Positions 8,829 through 17,723 of a stretch of 64,000 bases of DNA are shown here, piece by piece. Under the pieces are notes generated by a model. It was not told the origin of the DNA and made no database searches. It saw only the letters and a program-made list of their open reading frames with translations. The first letter of the stretch is position 1, and each line of letters opens with the position of its first letter. This DNA comes from an uncultured Hyphomonas sp. (GTDB taxonomy: Bacteria; Pseudomonadota; Alphaproteobacteria; Caulobacterales; Hyphomonadaceae): NCBI RefSeq assembly GCF_963678875.1, contig NZ_OY787456.1, positions 1,922,001-1,986,000 of the forward strand, written 5' to 3'. A program made the translations under genes and the position numbers.

Positions 8829-9044
8829 TACTCCCATTTAAGTTGCATATGGCTGCACCAACATCGTGTTCCACATCTGGATGCGGCCAGTGCCAACCTC
8901 GGCATCCGACGCATCATCAGGCTGCAACCCCTGGCCTGACTCCTCCCATCCTGTAATAACTAAGACGGTCCCGCCTCCACCACCCTCCATCTGGTCCGGG
9001 AATTGCCAATTGCCCTGGTAATTCGTGTTTAATCCAGAGGCAGG

Positions 9045-10016
9045 TTGAAAAACGTGCGAGGCCTTGGTCGTCTGAAACTCACTTCTATCGGGCTGATGGA
9101 CTATGTCAGTTCGCAGAACCTGAGAAATACTCTGCTGATCAACGGCTTCTGGCGTAGCGGCACGACCTGGCTGCAACAGACGCTCGTCGATGCGCTGGGT
9201 GCGAAATCCTTGTTCGAGCCGTTTTCGCCTGCCGCAGGGCACCAATGGGACCAGCTCTCCCACCCGGTCTCAGAGGCGAGCCGCAATATCTACATGCCCT
9301 TGTCGGCGAACTGCCTGACCCCCCGGGACCGGATCAAACTGCACCTGGCGCTGAAAGGTGTCGGCACGCACGGCTACACGCATTTCCTGCGGAGTTCCGG
9401 TTCTCCTGCCTGGTCCAAGGATCTGGTGGTCAAGTTCACGCAACTCGGCTTCGTGCTTGATGAAGTGGCCGACAGCCAGCACGTGCCGATCATTCACATC
9501 CGCAGAAACCCGGCAGCGGTGTATGCCAGCTTCAAGGAAACCGACTGGTCGTGGCGCTTTGCAGATGTTCGCCTGAAACAGAATTACAGCCTGCAGGATT
9601 ACGCCAAGGGGACGGTGGAACACGAACGAGCGGACGCCCTGCTCCGCTTCGACCAGTCACCCGTGCACCGTCTGGCAGCGCTTTGGAGCCTCAGCGAACG
9701 GGCCGCGCAAAGGAGCATTATTTCCGGTCGGGCCCACCTTGTCCGCTACGAGGACATTGTCGGCGAAGGCCCCGGCATCCTGAACCGGCTGCAGATCTCG
9801 TCCGTGAATATTGCATCCAACGATACGGCGAGCCCGGTCACCAATGCCGGCCGTGAGAGCTTGTCGGCCCGGCAGCGCCTGAATGACTGGAAATCACGCC
9901 TCACCCGGTCCGAAATAGGCTGCATCCGGTCCGTTTCTCAGGAATTGTTTCCCGACAATGGATACTTCCAGACAGACGCGTCGCCGTTCGGGAGAGACAG
10001 CTCCAAAATCGGCTGA
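9045..10016 (+). CDS. PAPS-dependent sulfotransferase family protein
   Basis: A 323-residue protein. N-G-F-W-R-S-G-T-T-W-L near residue 27 is the 5'-phosphosulfate-binding loop of sulfotransferases, and I-I-H-I-R-R-N-P-A-A-V-Y near residue 148 is the 3'-phosphate-binding strand-helix. S-G-R-A-H-L-V-R-Y-E-D-I near 225 fits the family as well. The acceptor (carbohydrate, lipid or tyrosine) cannot be told. The start may be TTG 9045 or GTG 9054. It is convergent with rlmE and has no obvious partner gene. Confidence 0.85.
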   Translation: MKNVRGLGRLKLTSIGLMDYVSSQNLRNTLLINGFWRSGTTWLQQTLVDALGAKSLFEPFSPAAGHQWDQLSHPVSEASRNIYMPLSANCLTPRDRIKLHLALKGVGTHGYTHFLRSSGSPAWSKDLVVKFTQLGFVLDEVADSQHVPIIHIRRNPAAVYASFKETDWSWRFADVRLKQNYSLQDYAKGTVEHERADALLRFDQSPVHRLAALWSLSERAAQRSIISGRAHLVRYEDIVGEGPGILNRLQISSVNIASNDTASPVTNAGRESLSARQRLNDWKSRLTRSEIGCIRSVSQELFPDNGYFQTDASPFGRDSSKIG

Positions 10017-10033
10017 ACGCGCGCTGCCCTGCC

Positions 10034-10738
10034 TCAGCCTTTGAACCCCTTCGCCACGACGAAGATTTCCGGACTGCCGGCACGGCTGGCGGGCGGTTTG
10101 ATGTGTTTCACGCTCGTGAAGTTCGCCTTCAGCAAGTCCAGCACTTCCTTCGTTGCGCCGCCCTGGAAAACCTTTGAGCAAAAAGTGCCGCCACGTGCGA
10201 GGTGCTCAACCGCGAAGGCGGCTGCCATCTCGACGAGCGCCACCGTACGGAGGTGATCTGTTTGCCGATGGCCGGTGGTGTTCGCCGCCATGTCGGAGAG
10301 AACCAGATCCGGCGCGCCGGTCAGCCCCTTCATGAGCTCAGTCACGTCGTCCGGATTGTTGATGTCGCCCTGCACGATATGCACACCGGCGAGCGGTTCG
10401 ACCGGCAGGAGGTCGATGCCCACGATCTCGCTCGCACCCTTGATCTGGGCGACCTGCATCCAGCCGCCGGGCGCGCAGCCAAGGTCCACCACGCGCTGGC
10501 CGCGGCGGAACAGGTTCAGTTTCTCGTTGATCTCCAGCAGCTTGTAAGCCGCGCGAGCCCGGTAGCCTTCGGACTTTGCCTTCTGGACATAAGGATCCTG
10601 CAGCTGGCGTTCGATCCAGCGCTTGGAGCTTTCGTTCTTGGCCCGGTGCGCGATGATCTTGCGCTCCCCCAACCGCCGACCGGACGTACCGCGCTTGTCG
10701 GAAGGGCCTTTCCAGCGGCGCTTTTCGTCATCCGTCAT
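10034..10738 (-). CDS. rlmE: 23S rRNA 2'-O-ribose methyltransferase (U2552)
   Basis: A 234-residue FtsJ/RrmJ family enzyme that methylates the ribose of U2552 in the ribosomal A-loop with S-adenosylmethionine. The SAM motif V-V-D-L-G-C-A-P-G-G-W is near residue 85, D-L-V-L-S-D-M-A-A-N near residue 146 supplies the catalytic Asp, and the K-D-K-E tetrad lysine lies in A-A-Y-K-L-L-E-I. The N-terminal basic tail (K-R-R-W-K-G-P) is common in alphaproteobacteria. Its ATG overlaps the ppx stop by four bases, so the two are probably cotranslated. Confidence 0.96.
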   Translation of the reverse strand: MTDDEKRRWKGPSDKRGTSGRRLGERKIIAHRAKNESSKRWIERQLQDPYVQKAKSEGYRARAAYKLLEINEKLNLFRRGQRVVDLGCAPGGWMQVAQIKGASEIVGIDLLPVEPLAGVHIVQGDINNPDDVTELMKGLTGAPDLVLSDMAANTTGHRQTDHLRTVALVEMAAAFAVEHLARGGTFCSKVFQGGATKEVLDLLKANFTSVKHIKPPASRAGSPEIFVVAKGFKG

Positions 10739-11880
10739 GGGGACACCTCCGCTGAGGGATTGTTGCCTTTCGCCGGGGTGGAAGCCGCTTCGGCGTCTTT
10801 CGGCTTGCCGCTGCGGCGGCGGTTGCCCCGCTTTCTCGGGCCCTTGCCACCATACATCATGGACAGCAACAAGCCTTCGCGCAGGCCCCTGTCGCCGACG
10901 CGGAGGCGGTCTCCCGGGAACGTATCCCAGATTGACTGCATGATTGCGCAGCCTGACAGCATCAGGCTGGCACGTTCTTCACCGATGGTCGGCAAGGTGG
11001 CGCGACCTTCCAGGCCGAGGTCCCTCAGCAACTTCACGGCGGCATCTGCCTCGTCCCGGCTCATCCAGCTGCCGTCGACCTTGTCGCGGCGATATCGGTC
11101 CAGCTTTAAGTGAACCCCGGCAAGACAGGTCACCGTTCCGGAAGTGCCGATGAGGTGGGAGCCGTCCTGGCTGATCGCCCGGCTGACGCGGTCGGTGCCC
11201 TTCCAGGCGCGGATCACTTCGCCGCAATGGTCGAGCATCGCGGGAAAGGCTTCCTCCTCCGGCAGGTGCCCGAAGCGCTCGTGGAGCGTCACGACGCCCA
11301 GCGGCAGGCTGGTCCAGTCCTGGATCGGAGCGCGCTTGACGAGGCCGTGCGAACCGCCTTCACGGGCGACTTTCGCGTTCACCCAAGACAGTTCCGTCGA
11401 CCCGCCGCCAATATCGACGACCAGCACCGTCTTTGCGTCTTCAGCCATCAGGTCATGACAGCCGATCGTGGCGAGGCGCGCTTCTTCCTTGGCGTTGATG
11501 ATCTTGAAAGTGAGGCCCGTTTCCTCATGGACGCGGCGAATGAAATCCGCCCCGTTCTCGGCCTGGCGGCAGGCCTCGGTCGCGATGCAGCGGACACGAC
11601 CGACCCCATGATTCTTCAGCTTCCGGCGAATCGCTTTCAGCGCATCGAGCGCCCGCTCGATCGCAGCGTCAGACAGCCGCCCGGTTTCGTGCAGCCCCTC
11701 GCCCAGGCGCGCAATCTGCGAATGCGAATCGACGACGCGGAAGGACTTCCCCCACGGCTCCGCCACAAGCAGGCGGCAATTATTGGTTCCAAGGTCAACG
11801 GCCGCATAAAGCGGTCCACTGCGCCCTTTGCGCGAACTGCGCCGGTTTCCCCGGCGGTTCGCCGCTTTTTTGTCAGCCAT
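10735..11880 (-). CDS. ppx: Exopolyphosphatase / guanosine pentaphosphatase (Ppx/GppA family)
   Basis: A 381-residue ASKHA-fold phosphatase that removes phosphate from polyphosphate or pppGpp. The A-A-V-D-L-G-T-N-N-C-R-L-L motif near residue 26 binds phosphate, and V-V-D-I-G-G-G-S-T-E-L near 156 and I-G-T-S-G-T-V near 245 complete the active site. The N-terminal 20 residues and the C-terminal tail are Lys/Arg rich. The start at ATG 11880 matches M-A-D-K-K; a longer frame adds ten residues. It is short (no C-terminal HD-like domain), as in many alphaproteobacteria. It is cotranslated with rlmE. Confidence 0.92.
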   Translation of the reverse strand: MADKKAANRRGNRRSSRKGRSGPLYAAVDLGTNNCRLLVAEPWGKSFRVVDSHSQIARLGEGLHETGRLSDAAIERALDALKAIRRKLKNHGVGRVRCIATEACRQAENGADFIRRVHEETGLTFKIINAKEEARLATIGCHDLMAEDAKTVLVVDIGGGSTELSWVNAKVAREGGSHGLVKRAPIQDWTSLPLGVVTLHERFGHLPEEEAFPAMLDHCGEVIRAWKGTDRVSRAISQDGSHLIGTSGTVTCLAGVHLKLDRYRRDKVDGSWMSRDEADAAVKLLRDLGLEGRATLPTIGEERASLMLSGCAIMQSIWDTFPGDRLRVGDRGLREGLLLSMMYGGKGPRKRGNRRRSGKPKDAEAASTPAKGNNPSAEVSP

Positions 11881-11931
11881 GATGTGGCCCAAACTGAAAT
11901 CTTGGGGCAATCTCTACCACAGGAGACGTAA

Positions 11932-12384
11932 ATGACCAGTAGACGTGGCCTGTTTGGATGGTTGACCGGGGGACGCAGCCGCAAGCGCACGCCGTCCGCC
12001 GATGCTCCCTATGTGCTGGACCGTCCGGTAGACCGGAACGTCAGCTACAATGCTGTGTCCACATTTACGGCGAAGTACCAGATCGGTCAGGTCGTGCGGC
12101 ACCGCCACTTCCCGTTCCGCGGCATCATCTTCGATGTGGACCCGCAATTCGCGAATACAGACGAGTGGTATGAAGCCATTCCGGAAGAAGTGCGCCCCCG
12201 CAAGGATCAGCCCTTCTACCATTTGTTCGCCGAGAATGAGCGCACCCACTACATCGCCTATGTTTCCGAGCAGAACCTCGTACCGGATGACTCAGCCCAG
12301 CCGCTCAGCCATCCCGACATCCACGAATGGTTCAACGTCACATCCGGCGGTACGTACGAGCTGAAAAAAGGCGTCGCAAACTAG
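11932..12384 (+). CDS. hspQ: Heat-shock protein HspQ (YccV / hemimethylated-DNA-binding domain)
   Basis: A 150-residue protein whose central 100 residues match HspQ: K-Y-Q-I-G-Q-V-V-R-H-R-H-F-P-F-R-G, then F-D-V-D-P-Q-F and P-F-Y-H-L-F-A-E-N near 95-105. HspQ is a Lon adaptor and chaperone-like factor in enterobacteria. The basic N-terminus (residues 1-35) is longer than in E. coli. The gene is divergent from ppx with a short shared promoter gap of about 50 bp. Confidence 0.9.
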   Translation: MTSRRGLFGWLTGGRSRKRTPSADAPYVLDRPVDRNVSYNAVSTFTAKYQIGQVVRHRHFPFRGIIFDVDPQFANTDEWYEAIPEEVRPRKDQPFYHLFAENERTHYIAYVSEQNLVPDDSAQPLSHPDIHEWFNVTSGGTYELKKGVAN

Positions 12385-12387
12385 CCG

Positions 12388-12570
12388 TCAGTTCGCTGGT
12401 CCGTCTGCCTCGCCGCCATTCTCGAGAATGTGGATCACCTCATCCCAATGCGCGAGGGCATCCGTATCGCCCTGAGCGGCGACTTCGGCAGCACGTAGCG
12501 TTGCGATCACCGCAGCATCCTCGCCGTACTGGGCGAAAAGTTGCGCCGCGATCCGGGCCGGTTCGCTCAC
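12388..12570 (-). CDS. Small conserved-looking acidic protein downstream of hldE
   Basis: A 60-residue acidic protein, predicted helical (I-A-A-Q-L-F-A-Q-Y-G-E-D-A-A, then L-A-H-W-D-E-V-I-H-I-L-E). Its ATG overlaps the hldE stop (ATGA), which supports real translation by coupling. No function is known to me. It ends three bases from hspQ. Confidence 0.6.
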   Translation of the reverse strand: MSEPARIAAQLFAQYGEDAAVIATLRAAEVAAQGDTDALAHWDEVIHILENGGEADGPAN

Positions 12571-14033
12571 GTCTCGCCAGCCTTGGCCCGGGCAATCGCT
12601 GCGGTTGTGGATTGTCCGTCCAGGGTCGGCACGATGTGGACCGTTCCGCCGCGCGCAAGCACCACATCCGCCCCGACAATCGTGTCCAGCGTGTAGTCAC
12701 CGCCCTTGACCAGCAGATCTGGCTGCAAAGCCTCGATCAGCGCACCGGGCGTATCTTCGTCGAACACGACGACCGCATCCACAGCTGTAAGCCCTGACAA
12801 GACCCGCGCGCGGGACTCGGCGTCGTTGACCGGGCGTGTCGGCCCCTTCAGCCGCTTCACCGACGCGTCGGAATTGAGGCCGACGATCAGACGGCCGCAC
12901 CGGCTTTTCGCCTCTTCCAGAACTTTCAGGTGTCCGGGGTGAAGGATATCGAAACAGCCATTGGTGAACCCGACCGTCAGCCCTGCATCACGCCAGATCG
13001 AAACCTGCGACAAGGCTGTCTCCAGCGGGATATGGCTGACGCCGCCGTGATCCAGCCCCATTTCGAGTGCGCCGCGCAGTTCGTCAGCGGAAACCGTGGC
13101 GGTGCCTGACTTGCCGACCGCGATCCCGGACGCCGCGATCGCCAGATCGACCGCCTGACCGAGTGAGCCACCGCCCGCGAGGCCCAGCGCCAGCGCAGCT
13201 ATGGAGGTGTCTCCCGCGCCGGATACGTCATAGACTTCACGCGCCTTGCCAGCCTTGTGGGTGACTTCCCCCTCCCTGGTGATGAAGGACATGCCTTTTG
13301 CGGCGCGAGTGACCACAACGGCCTTGGCCGGCAAAATCTTCGCAGCCGCTTCCAGTGCGGCGGCTGCCTCCTGGTCCGTCTCGGTCGGCATGCCGAACGC
13401 GTGCGCAAGCTCGTGTCCGTTCGGCTTGATCAGGTCGACGGCACCGTAGCGGCTAAAATCACGGCCTTTCGGGTCCGCAATCACCGGAATTCCGAAGGCC
13501 TTACCTGCGTCAAGCGCGGCCTTGATCACACCTTCCGTCATCGCGCCCTTGGCATAATCGGACAGTATGATGAGAGCAGCATCCGCAGCGACCTGATGGA
13601 TGGCGGAGACGATGGCGCTTTCGACGTCCTGACCAATTCCTGCGATCTCTTCCGCATCCACGCGCAACAATTGCTGAGAGCCCGCCACAAAACGGGTTTT
13701 CAGCGTGGTTGGCCGGCCGCGCATGGCGATCAGGTCCGCCTCAACGTTTTGAAGTTTGCCCAGAAGGGAGGCGAGTTCCCGTCCTTCGGCATCGTCGCCC
13801 ACCACGCCGATCAGAGCGGTATGGAGGCCGAGTGAGGCGAGGTTGCGCGCCACATTCCCTGCCCCGCCGGGCATGGATGCCTCGCGCGTGCGGCGCATGA
13901 TTGGAACCGGCGCCTCGGGGGAAATGCGAGAGACGTCACCATAAACGAAGCGATCGAGCATCACGTCGCCAATGCAGACGATCTTACGCCCGGCCGCCTT
14001 GGCGATCAGGTCTATGAGGGATGCGCGCGCCAT
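12567..14033 (-). CDS. hldE: Bifunctional heptose-7-phosphate kinase / heptose-1-phosphate adenylyltransferase
   Basis: A 488-residue fusion that makes ADP-heptose for LPS core. The N-terminal ribokinase-like kinase (about 1-320) has G-D-V-M-L-D-R-F near 20, P-G-G-A-G-N-V-A-R-N near 53 and D-V-S-G-A-G-D-T near 270 with the catalytic Asp. The C-terminal adenylyltransferase (about 350-488) has the nucleotide-binding T-N-G-C-F-D-I-L-H-P-G-H. A frame of 39 extra codons exists; ATG 14033 matches the family start. It is followed by the 60-residue protein and divergent from phrB. Confidence 0.97.
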   Translation of the reverse strand: MARASLIDLIAKAAGRKIVCIGDVMLDRFVYGDVSRISPEAPVPIMRRTREASMPGGAGNVARNLASLGLHTALIGVVGDDAEGRELASLLGKLQNVEADLIAMRGRPTTLKTRFVAGSQQLLRVDAEEIAGIGQDVESAIVSAIHQVAADAALIILSDYAKGAMTEGVIKAALDAGKAFGIPVIADPKGRDFSRYGAVDLIKPNGHELAHAFGMPTETDQEAAAALEAAAKILPAKAVVVTRAAKGMSFITREGEVTHKAGKAREVYDVSGAGDTSIAALALGLAGGGSLGQAVDLAIAASGIAVGKSGTATVSADELRGALEMGLDHGGVSHIPLETALSQVSIWRDAGLTVGFTNGCFDILHPGHLKVLEEAKSRCGRLIVGLNSDASVKRLKGPTRPVNDAESRARVLSGLTAVDAVVVFDEDTPGALIEALQPDLLVKGGDYTLDTIVGADVVLARGGTVHIVPTLDGQSTTAAIARAKAGET

Positions 14034-14133
14034 CAGCCGCGTACCGCTCCGGCCACAAGGGAATCGGACATGCTCTACTCCGGTTTTTATGAGGATATAG
14101 CCGCTGGCGGGGACGCGCAAAAGACGAAGCCGC

Positions 14134-15663
14134 ATGCAGGAAGCATCCAAACCGACCTGCGGTACGTATTATTGTCGAACCGCAAACTTCAGGAAGACTG
14201 TCCTGCCCTCTTCATCCCCCCCCATCATTGTCTGGTTTCGGGAAGACCTGCGCTTGTCCGATAACCCGGCGCTGCACGCCGCGGCCAAACAAGGGCGCCC
14301 GGTCATCTGCCTCTATATCCATATGGATGGCAGGAACGGAGAACGCGCCTTGGGCGGCGCTTCGCGCTGGTGGCTCGACAAGTCCCTGAAAGCGTTATCG
14401 CGAGATATCGAACAGCTGGGTGGACAGCTGACAGTCCGGGCGGGCGATGGCAGCGCCTGCCTGGACGCGGTGATAAGTGAAACCGGGGCCGATACGGTCT
14501 ACTGGAACCGGCGTTATGGCGCGGCTGAGCGTGAAACTGACGCGGCTGTTAAATCGCACCTCAAGGAATGTGGTGTCGATGCGCAAAGCTTCAACGCCCG
14601 TTTGCTGGTCGAGCCATGGGTGCTGAAAACCGGCTCGGGCGGTTTCTACAAAGTGTTCACCCCGTTCTGGAAGGCGTTGCGTGGATGTTATGAAGCCCCG
14701 GCCGCCCTCTCCCGCCCCAAGGACCTGGCAGGACCAGAACTCGACACGCTTGCGATTGACGAACTCTCCCTGCATCCTCAAAGCCCTGATTGGTCGACTG
14801 GCTTTAACGCGATGTGGCAGCCCGGAGAAGCTGGTGCGGTGGACCGGCTGGAGGCATTTCTGGACGGCCCGATAGACGCCTATCCAAGCGAACGCGATAT
14901 TCCGGGCAAAGAGGATGGCACATCCGGGCTATCCCCTCACCTTCGGTTCGGCGACATCGGTCCGGCGCAGATCTGGCGGACAACAAGGGCAGCGATGGAA
15001 GCTGGCCGGATCAGCGAGGATGGCGGATGGAAATTCCTGTCTGAAATCGCCTGGCGAGAATTTTCCTATGTCCTGCTCTACCATCAGCCCGATCTGGCTG
15101 ACGCCAACTACAATTCAGATTTTGACCACATGCCGTGGCGCGCGGACAAGGCCGCGTTGAAAGCGTGGCAATCGGGTCAGACCGGGTATCCAATCGTCGA
15201 TGCAGGTATGCGGCAATTGTGGGAAACCGGCTGGATGCACAACCGTGTCCGGATGATTGTCGCCTCCTTCCTGACCAAGCATCTTTTGCTGCATTGGCGG
15301 GATGGCGAAGACTGGTTCTGGGACACACTGGTGGACGCCGACCCTGCCTCCAACCCCGCCAGCTGGCAGTGGACGGCCGGGTCCGGCGCTGACGCCGCAC
15401 CTTACTTCCGCGTATTCAATCCAATTACCCAAGGCGAAAAATTCGATACGGACGGCGCCTATGTACGCCGCTGGGTGCCGGAAATTGCTAATATGCCGGA
15501 CAAATACCTCCACGCGCCCTGGACGGCAGACAAGTCTATTCTTTCCAAAGCCGGCGTCCGGCTTGGGACGGATTACCCAGCGCCTGTTGTTGAACACAAG
15601 GCCGCTCGGGAACGCGCTCTGGGCGCCTACGAAACCCTCAAATCGCAACGCGAAAAAGCCTAG
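14134..15663 (+). CDS. phrB: Deoxyribodipyrimidine photolyase / cryptochrome family
   Basis: A 509-residue protein with the photolyase architecture: an N-terminal alpha/beta antenna domain (P-P-I-I-V-W-F-R-E-D-L-R-L-S-D-N-P-A-L near 30) and a helical FAD-binding domain (S-P-H-L-R-F-G-D-I, W-R-E-F-S-Y near 308, G-Y-P-I-V-D-A-G-M-R-Q-L-W-E-T-G-W-M-H-N-R, D-A-D-P-A-S-N-P-A-S-W-Q-W). It repairs cyclobutane pyrimidine dimers with blue light. About 30 residues precede the usual start with no other ATG; a CTG at 14203 with AGGAAG six bases before is an alternative start. It lies before cfa and an SDR gene in the same direction. Confidence 0.93.
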   Translation: MQEASKPTCGTYYCRTANFRKTVLPSSSPPIIVWFREDLRLSDNPALHAAAKQGRPVICLYIHMDGRNGERALGGASRWWLDKSLKALSRDIEQLGGQLTVRAGDGSACLDAVISETGADTVYWNRRYGAAERETDAAVKSHLKECGVDAQSFNARLLVEPWVLKTGSGGFYKVFTPFWKALRGCYEAPAALSRPKDLAGPELDTLAIDELSLHPQSPDWSTGFNAMWQPGEAGAVDRLEAFLDGPIDAYPSERDIPGKEDGTSGLSPHLRFGDIGPAQIWRTTRAAMEAGRISEDGGWKFLSEIAWREFSYVLLYHQPDLADANYNSDFDHMPWRADKAALKAWQSGQTGYPIVDAGMRQLWETGWMHNRVRMIVASFLTKHLLLHWRDGEDWFWDTLVDADPASNPASWQWTAGSGADAAPYFRVFNPITQGEKFDTDGAYVRRWVPEIANMPDKYLHAPWTADKSILSKAGVRLGTDYPAPVVEHKAARERALGAYETLKSQREKA

Positions 15664-15762
15664 GTCAGGACCACAATGAAGCAGGAATTTCCGGAAGCAG
15701 TTGGATTCGAAGCGTCATTCTGGCAAAATGACGCCAGTTCCCTATGGCCAAAGGGAGAGACC

Positions 15763-16989
15763 ATGACCGGGACGATAACAGCTTCGCCCAACACGATCCG
15801 GACTCTGAAAAACGTTCCGGCGAGCTTCAGGATTGCCTGCCTCGCACTCCTGAACACTCACCACGGAACACTGGAATTCAGGCTTCCCGACGACCGGCAG
15901 CTCCTGTTCAGGAACACCCAGCCAGGCCCCCATGCCATAATATCCGTACACAACTATAACTTCGTCAAACGCGCCATGGCGGGCGGCGATGTCGGTTTCG
16001 CGGAATCCTATATGGATGGAGACTGGTCCACTCCGGACCTCACGGAAGTCCTCCGATTCTTCTCTGCAAATTTCGAAGCAGCAGGCCGGCTTGCTGTCGG
16101 CGGGAAAGTGGTCCGCTGGGCAAACATGATCCGGCATTTGTTTTCCAGCCGGAACACGCGCGAAGGCGCGAAGAAAAACATCATGGCCCACTACGACCTC
16201 GGCAATGATTTCTATTCCCTCTGGCTTGACCCGTCGATGACCTATTCCTCTGCCGTGTTCGAAAGCCCGAACATGACCATGGAACAGGGCCAGCAGGCAA
16301 AATACCGAAACATCTGTGACCGGATCGGCGCTGGTCCGTCCAGCGAGATCCTCGAAATCGGATGCGGCTGGGGCGGCTTTGCCGAGTTCGCCGCAAAGCA
16401 GCGCGGATCGAAAGTCACGTGCCTGACGATCTCCCCTTCCCAGAGAGACTTTGCGATGGAGCGCATGCATCGGGAGGGCCTCAGCGAGCGCGTTGAAATC
16501 CGTCTGGAAGACTATCGCGACCACACCGGAAAATATGACGGCGTTGCATCCATCGAGATGTTCGAAGCGGTCGGTGAGTCCTATTGGCCGAGCTATTTCG
16601 CCAAAGTATTCGAAACACTCAAAGACGGCGGCAAAGCCGCGTTGCAGATCATCACCATCGATGACGAACTGTTCCCGAGATATCGCAAACGGGTAGACTT
16701 CATCCAGCGGCACATTTTCCCGGGCGGCATGCTGCCAAGCGAGAAAGCGCTGAAGGAACAATTCCAACTCGCGGGTCTTCGTCATGATGGCGTGACCTAT
16801 TTCGGCCAGGACTATGCCCGCACCTGCCGCGAATGGTCCCGCAGCTTCAATGACGCCTGGGATCAGATCTCAAGGCTCGGTTTCGACGAACCGTTCCGGC
16901 GCATGTGGAACTTCTACCTCGCCTATTGCGAGGCAGGGTTTGAAGGCGGCCGCATCAATGTCGGCCAGTTCCAGCTGTCGAAAACCTGA
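15763..16989 (+). CDS. cfa: Cyclopropane-fatty-acyl-phospholipid synthase
   Basis: A 408-residue SAM-dependent enzyme that converts unsaturated acyl chains of membrane phospholipids to cyclopropane chains. I-L-E-I-G-C-G-W-G-G-F near 199 is the SAM motif. A-H-Y-D-L-G-N-D-F-Y-S-L-W-L-D near 145 and M-T-Y-S-S-A are CFA-family signatures, and S-I-E-M-F-E-A-V-G near 262 contains a conserved Glu. ATG 15763 is favoured over 15676 because GGGAGAG lies just before it. It sits between photolyase and SDR genes, a group common in light-stress responses. Confidence 0.93.
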   Translation: MTGTITASPNTIRTLKNVPASFRIACLALLNTHHGTLEFRLPDDRQLLFRNTQPGPHAIISVHNYNFVKRAMAGGDVGFAESYMDGDWSTPDLTEVLRFFSANFEAAGRLAVGGKVVRWANMIRHLFSSRNTREGAKKNIMAHYDLGNDFYSLWLDPSMTYSSAVFESPNMTMEQGQQAKYRNICDRIGAGPSSEILEIGCGWGGFAEFAAKQRGSKVTCLTISPSQRDFAMERMHREGLSERVEIRLEDYRDHTGKYDGVASIEMFEAVGESYWPSYFAKVFETLKDGGKAALQIITIDDELFPRYRKRVDFIQRHIFPGGMLPSEKALKEQFQLAGLRHDGVTYFGQDYARTCREWSRSFNDAWDQISRLGFDEPFRRMWNFYLAYCEAGFEGGRINVGQFQLSKT

Positions 16990-17009
16990 TCCGAACCGGG
17001 CCTTCATCA

Positions 17010-17723
17010 ATGCAGGCAATCGTCTTCGGCGCCTCTGGCGGGATCGGTGCGGAACTGGTGAGCCAGCTGTCCAACCGCACAGGCATCCGCCGCCTCCACG
17101 CGGTTTCCCGAACAGGCGTCACGGCGTCCAGAAAGGTCGTCGCGCACACCGCCGACATCACCGCGGAAACCGATCTGGCCCACCTGGCAGCCGACCTGAA
17201 GAATGAAGACGATATCCGTTTGGTCATCATCGCTTCCGGCATACTTTCCGACGGCAGCGCGCTTCAGCCGGAAAAGTCCTATCGCCAGCAAACAATGCAG
17301 GCTTTCGAGCGGGTTTTCCGTGTAAATACATTCGGGCCAGCATTGGTGGCGCGATACATATTGCCCCTGATGTCCAGAAGTGGACGGGCCGTCTTTTCAG
17401 CCTTGTCTGCGCGGGTAGGTTCGATTGGCGACAACCGGCTCGGCGGGTGGCACGCCTATCGCGCGTCCAAGGCAGCCCTGAACATGCTGCTGCGCAATTA
17501 TGCGATTGAACAGGCCCGCCGCAATCCAGAGTTCATCGTGGCAGGCCTGCATCCCGGCACCGTCGACACCGGTTTGTCGAAACCCTTCCAGAACAATGTG
17601 CCGGATGGGCGGCTTTTCACACCGAAGGTGTCTGCCGCCCACCTACTTTCGGTGATCGATGGCCTGACGCCAGCAGATTCAGGAAAATGCTTCGACTGGG
17701 CCGGAACGGAAATTCCCGCTTAA
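17010..17723 (+). CDS. SDR-family oxidoreductase (CsgA/C-factor-like)
   Basis: A 237-residue short-chain dehydrogenase/reductase. G-A-S-G-G-I-G near residue 7 is the nucleotide loop; S-A-L-S-A near 130 and Y-R-A-S-K near 150 give the catalytic Ser/Tyr/Lys. The overall sequence is closest to C-factor-like SDRs that often accompany photolyase and cfa genes. Its stop overlaps the pyrG stop by four bases in convergent orientation. The substrate is unknown. Confidence 0.85.
   Translation: MQAIVFGASGGIGAELVSQLSNRTGIRRLHAVSRTGVTASRKVVAHTADITAETDLAHLAADLKNEDDIRLVIIASGILSDGSALQPEKSYRQQTMQAFERVFRVNTFGPALVARYILPLMSRSGRAVFSALSARVGSIGDNRLGGWHAYRASKAALNMLLRNYAIEQARRNPEFIVAGLHPGTVDTGLSKPFQNNVPDGRLFTPKVSAAHLLSVIDGLTPADSGKCFDWAGTEIPA

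Noticed and set aside
12327..12797. 156-residue plus-strand frame overlapping hspQ end and hldE
   Set aside because: Arg/His-rich shadow of hldE without motifs or start site.
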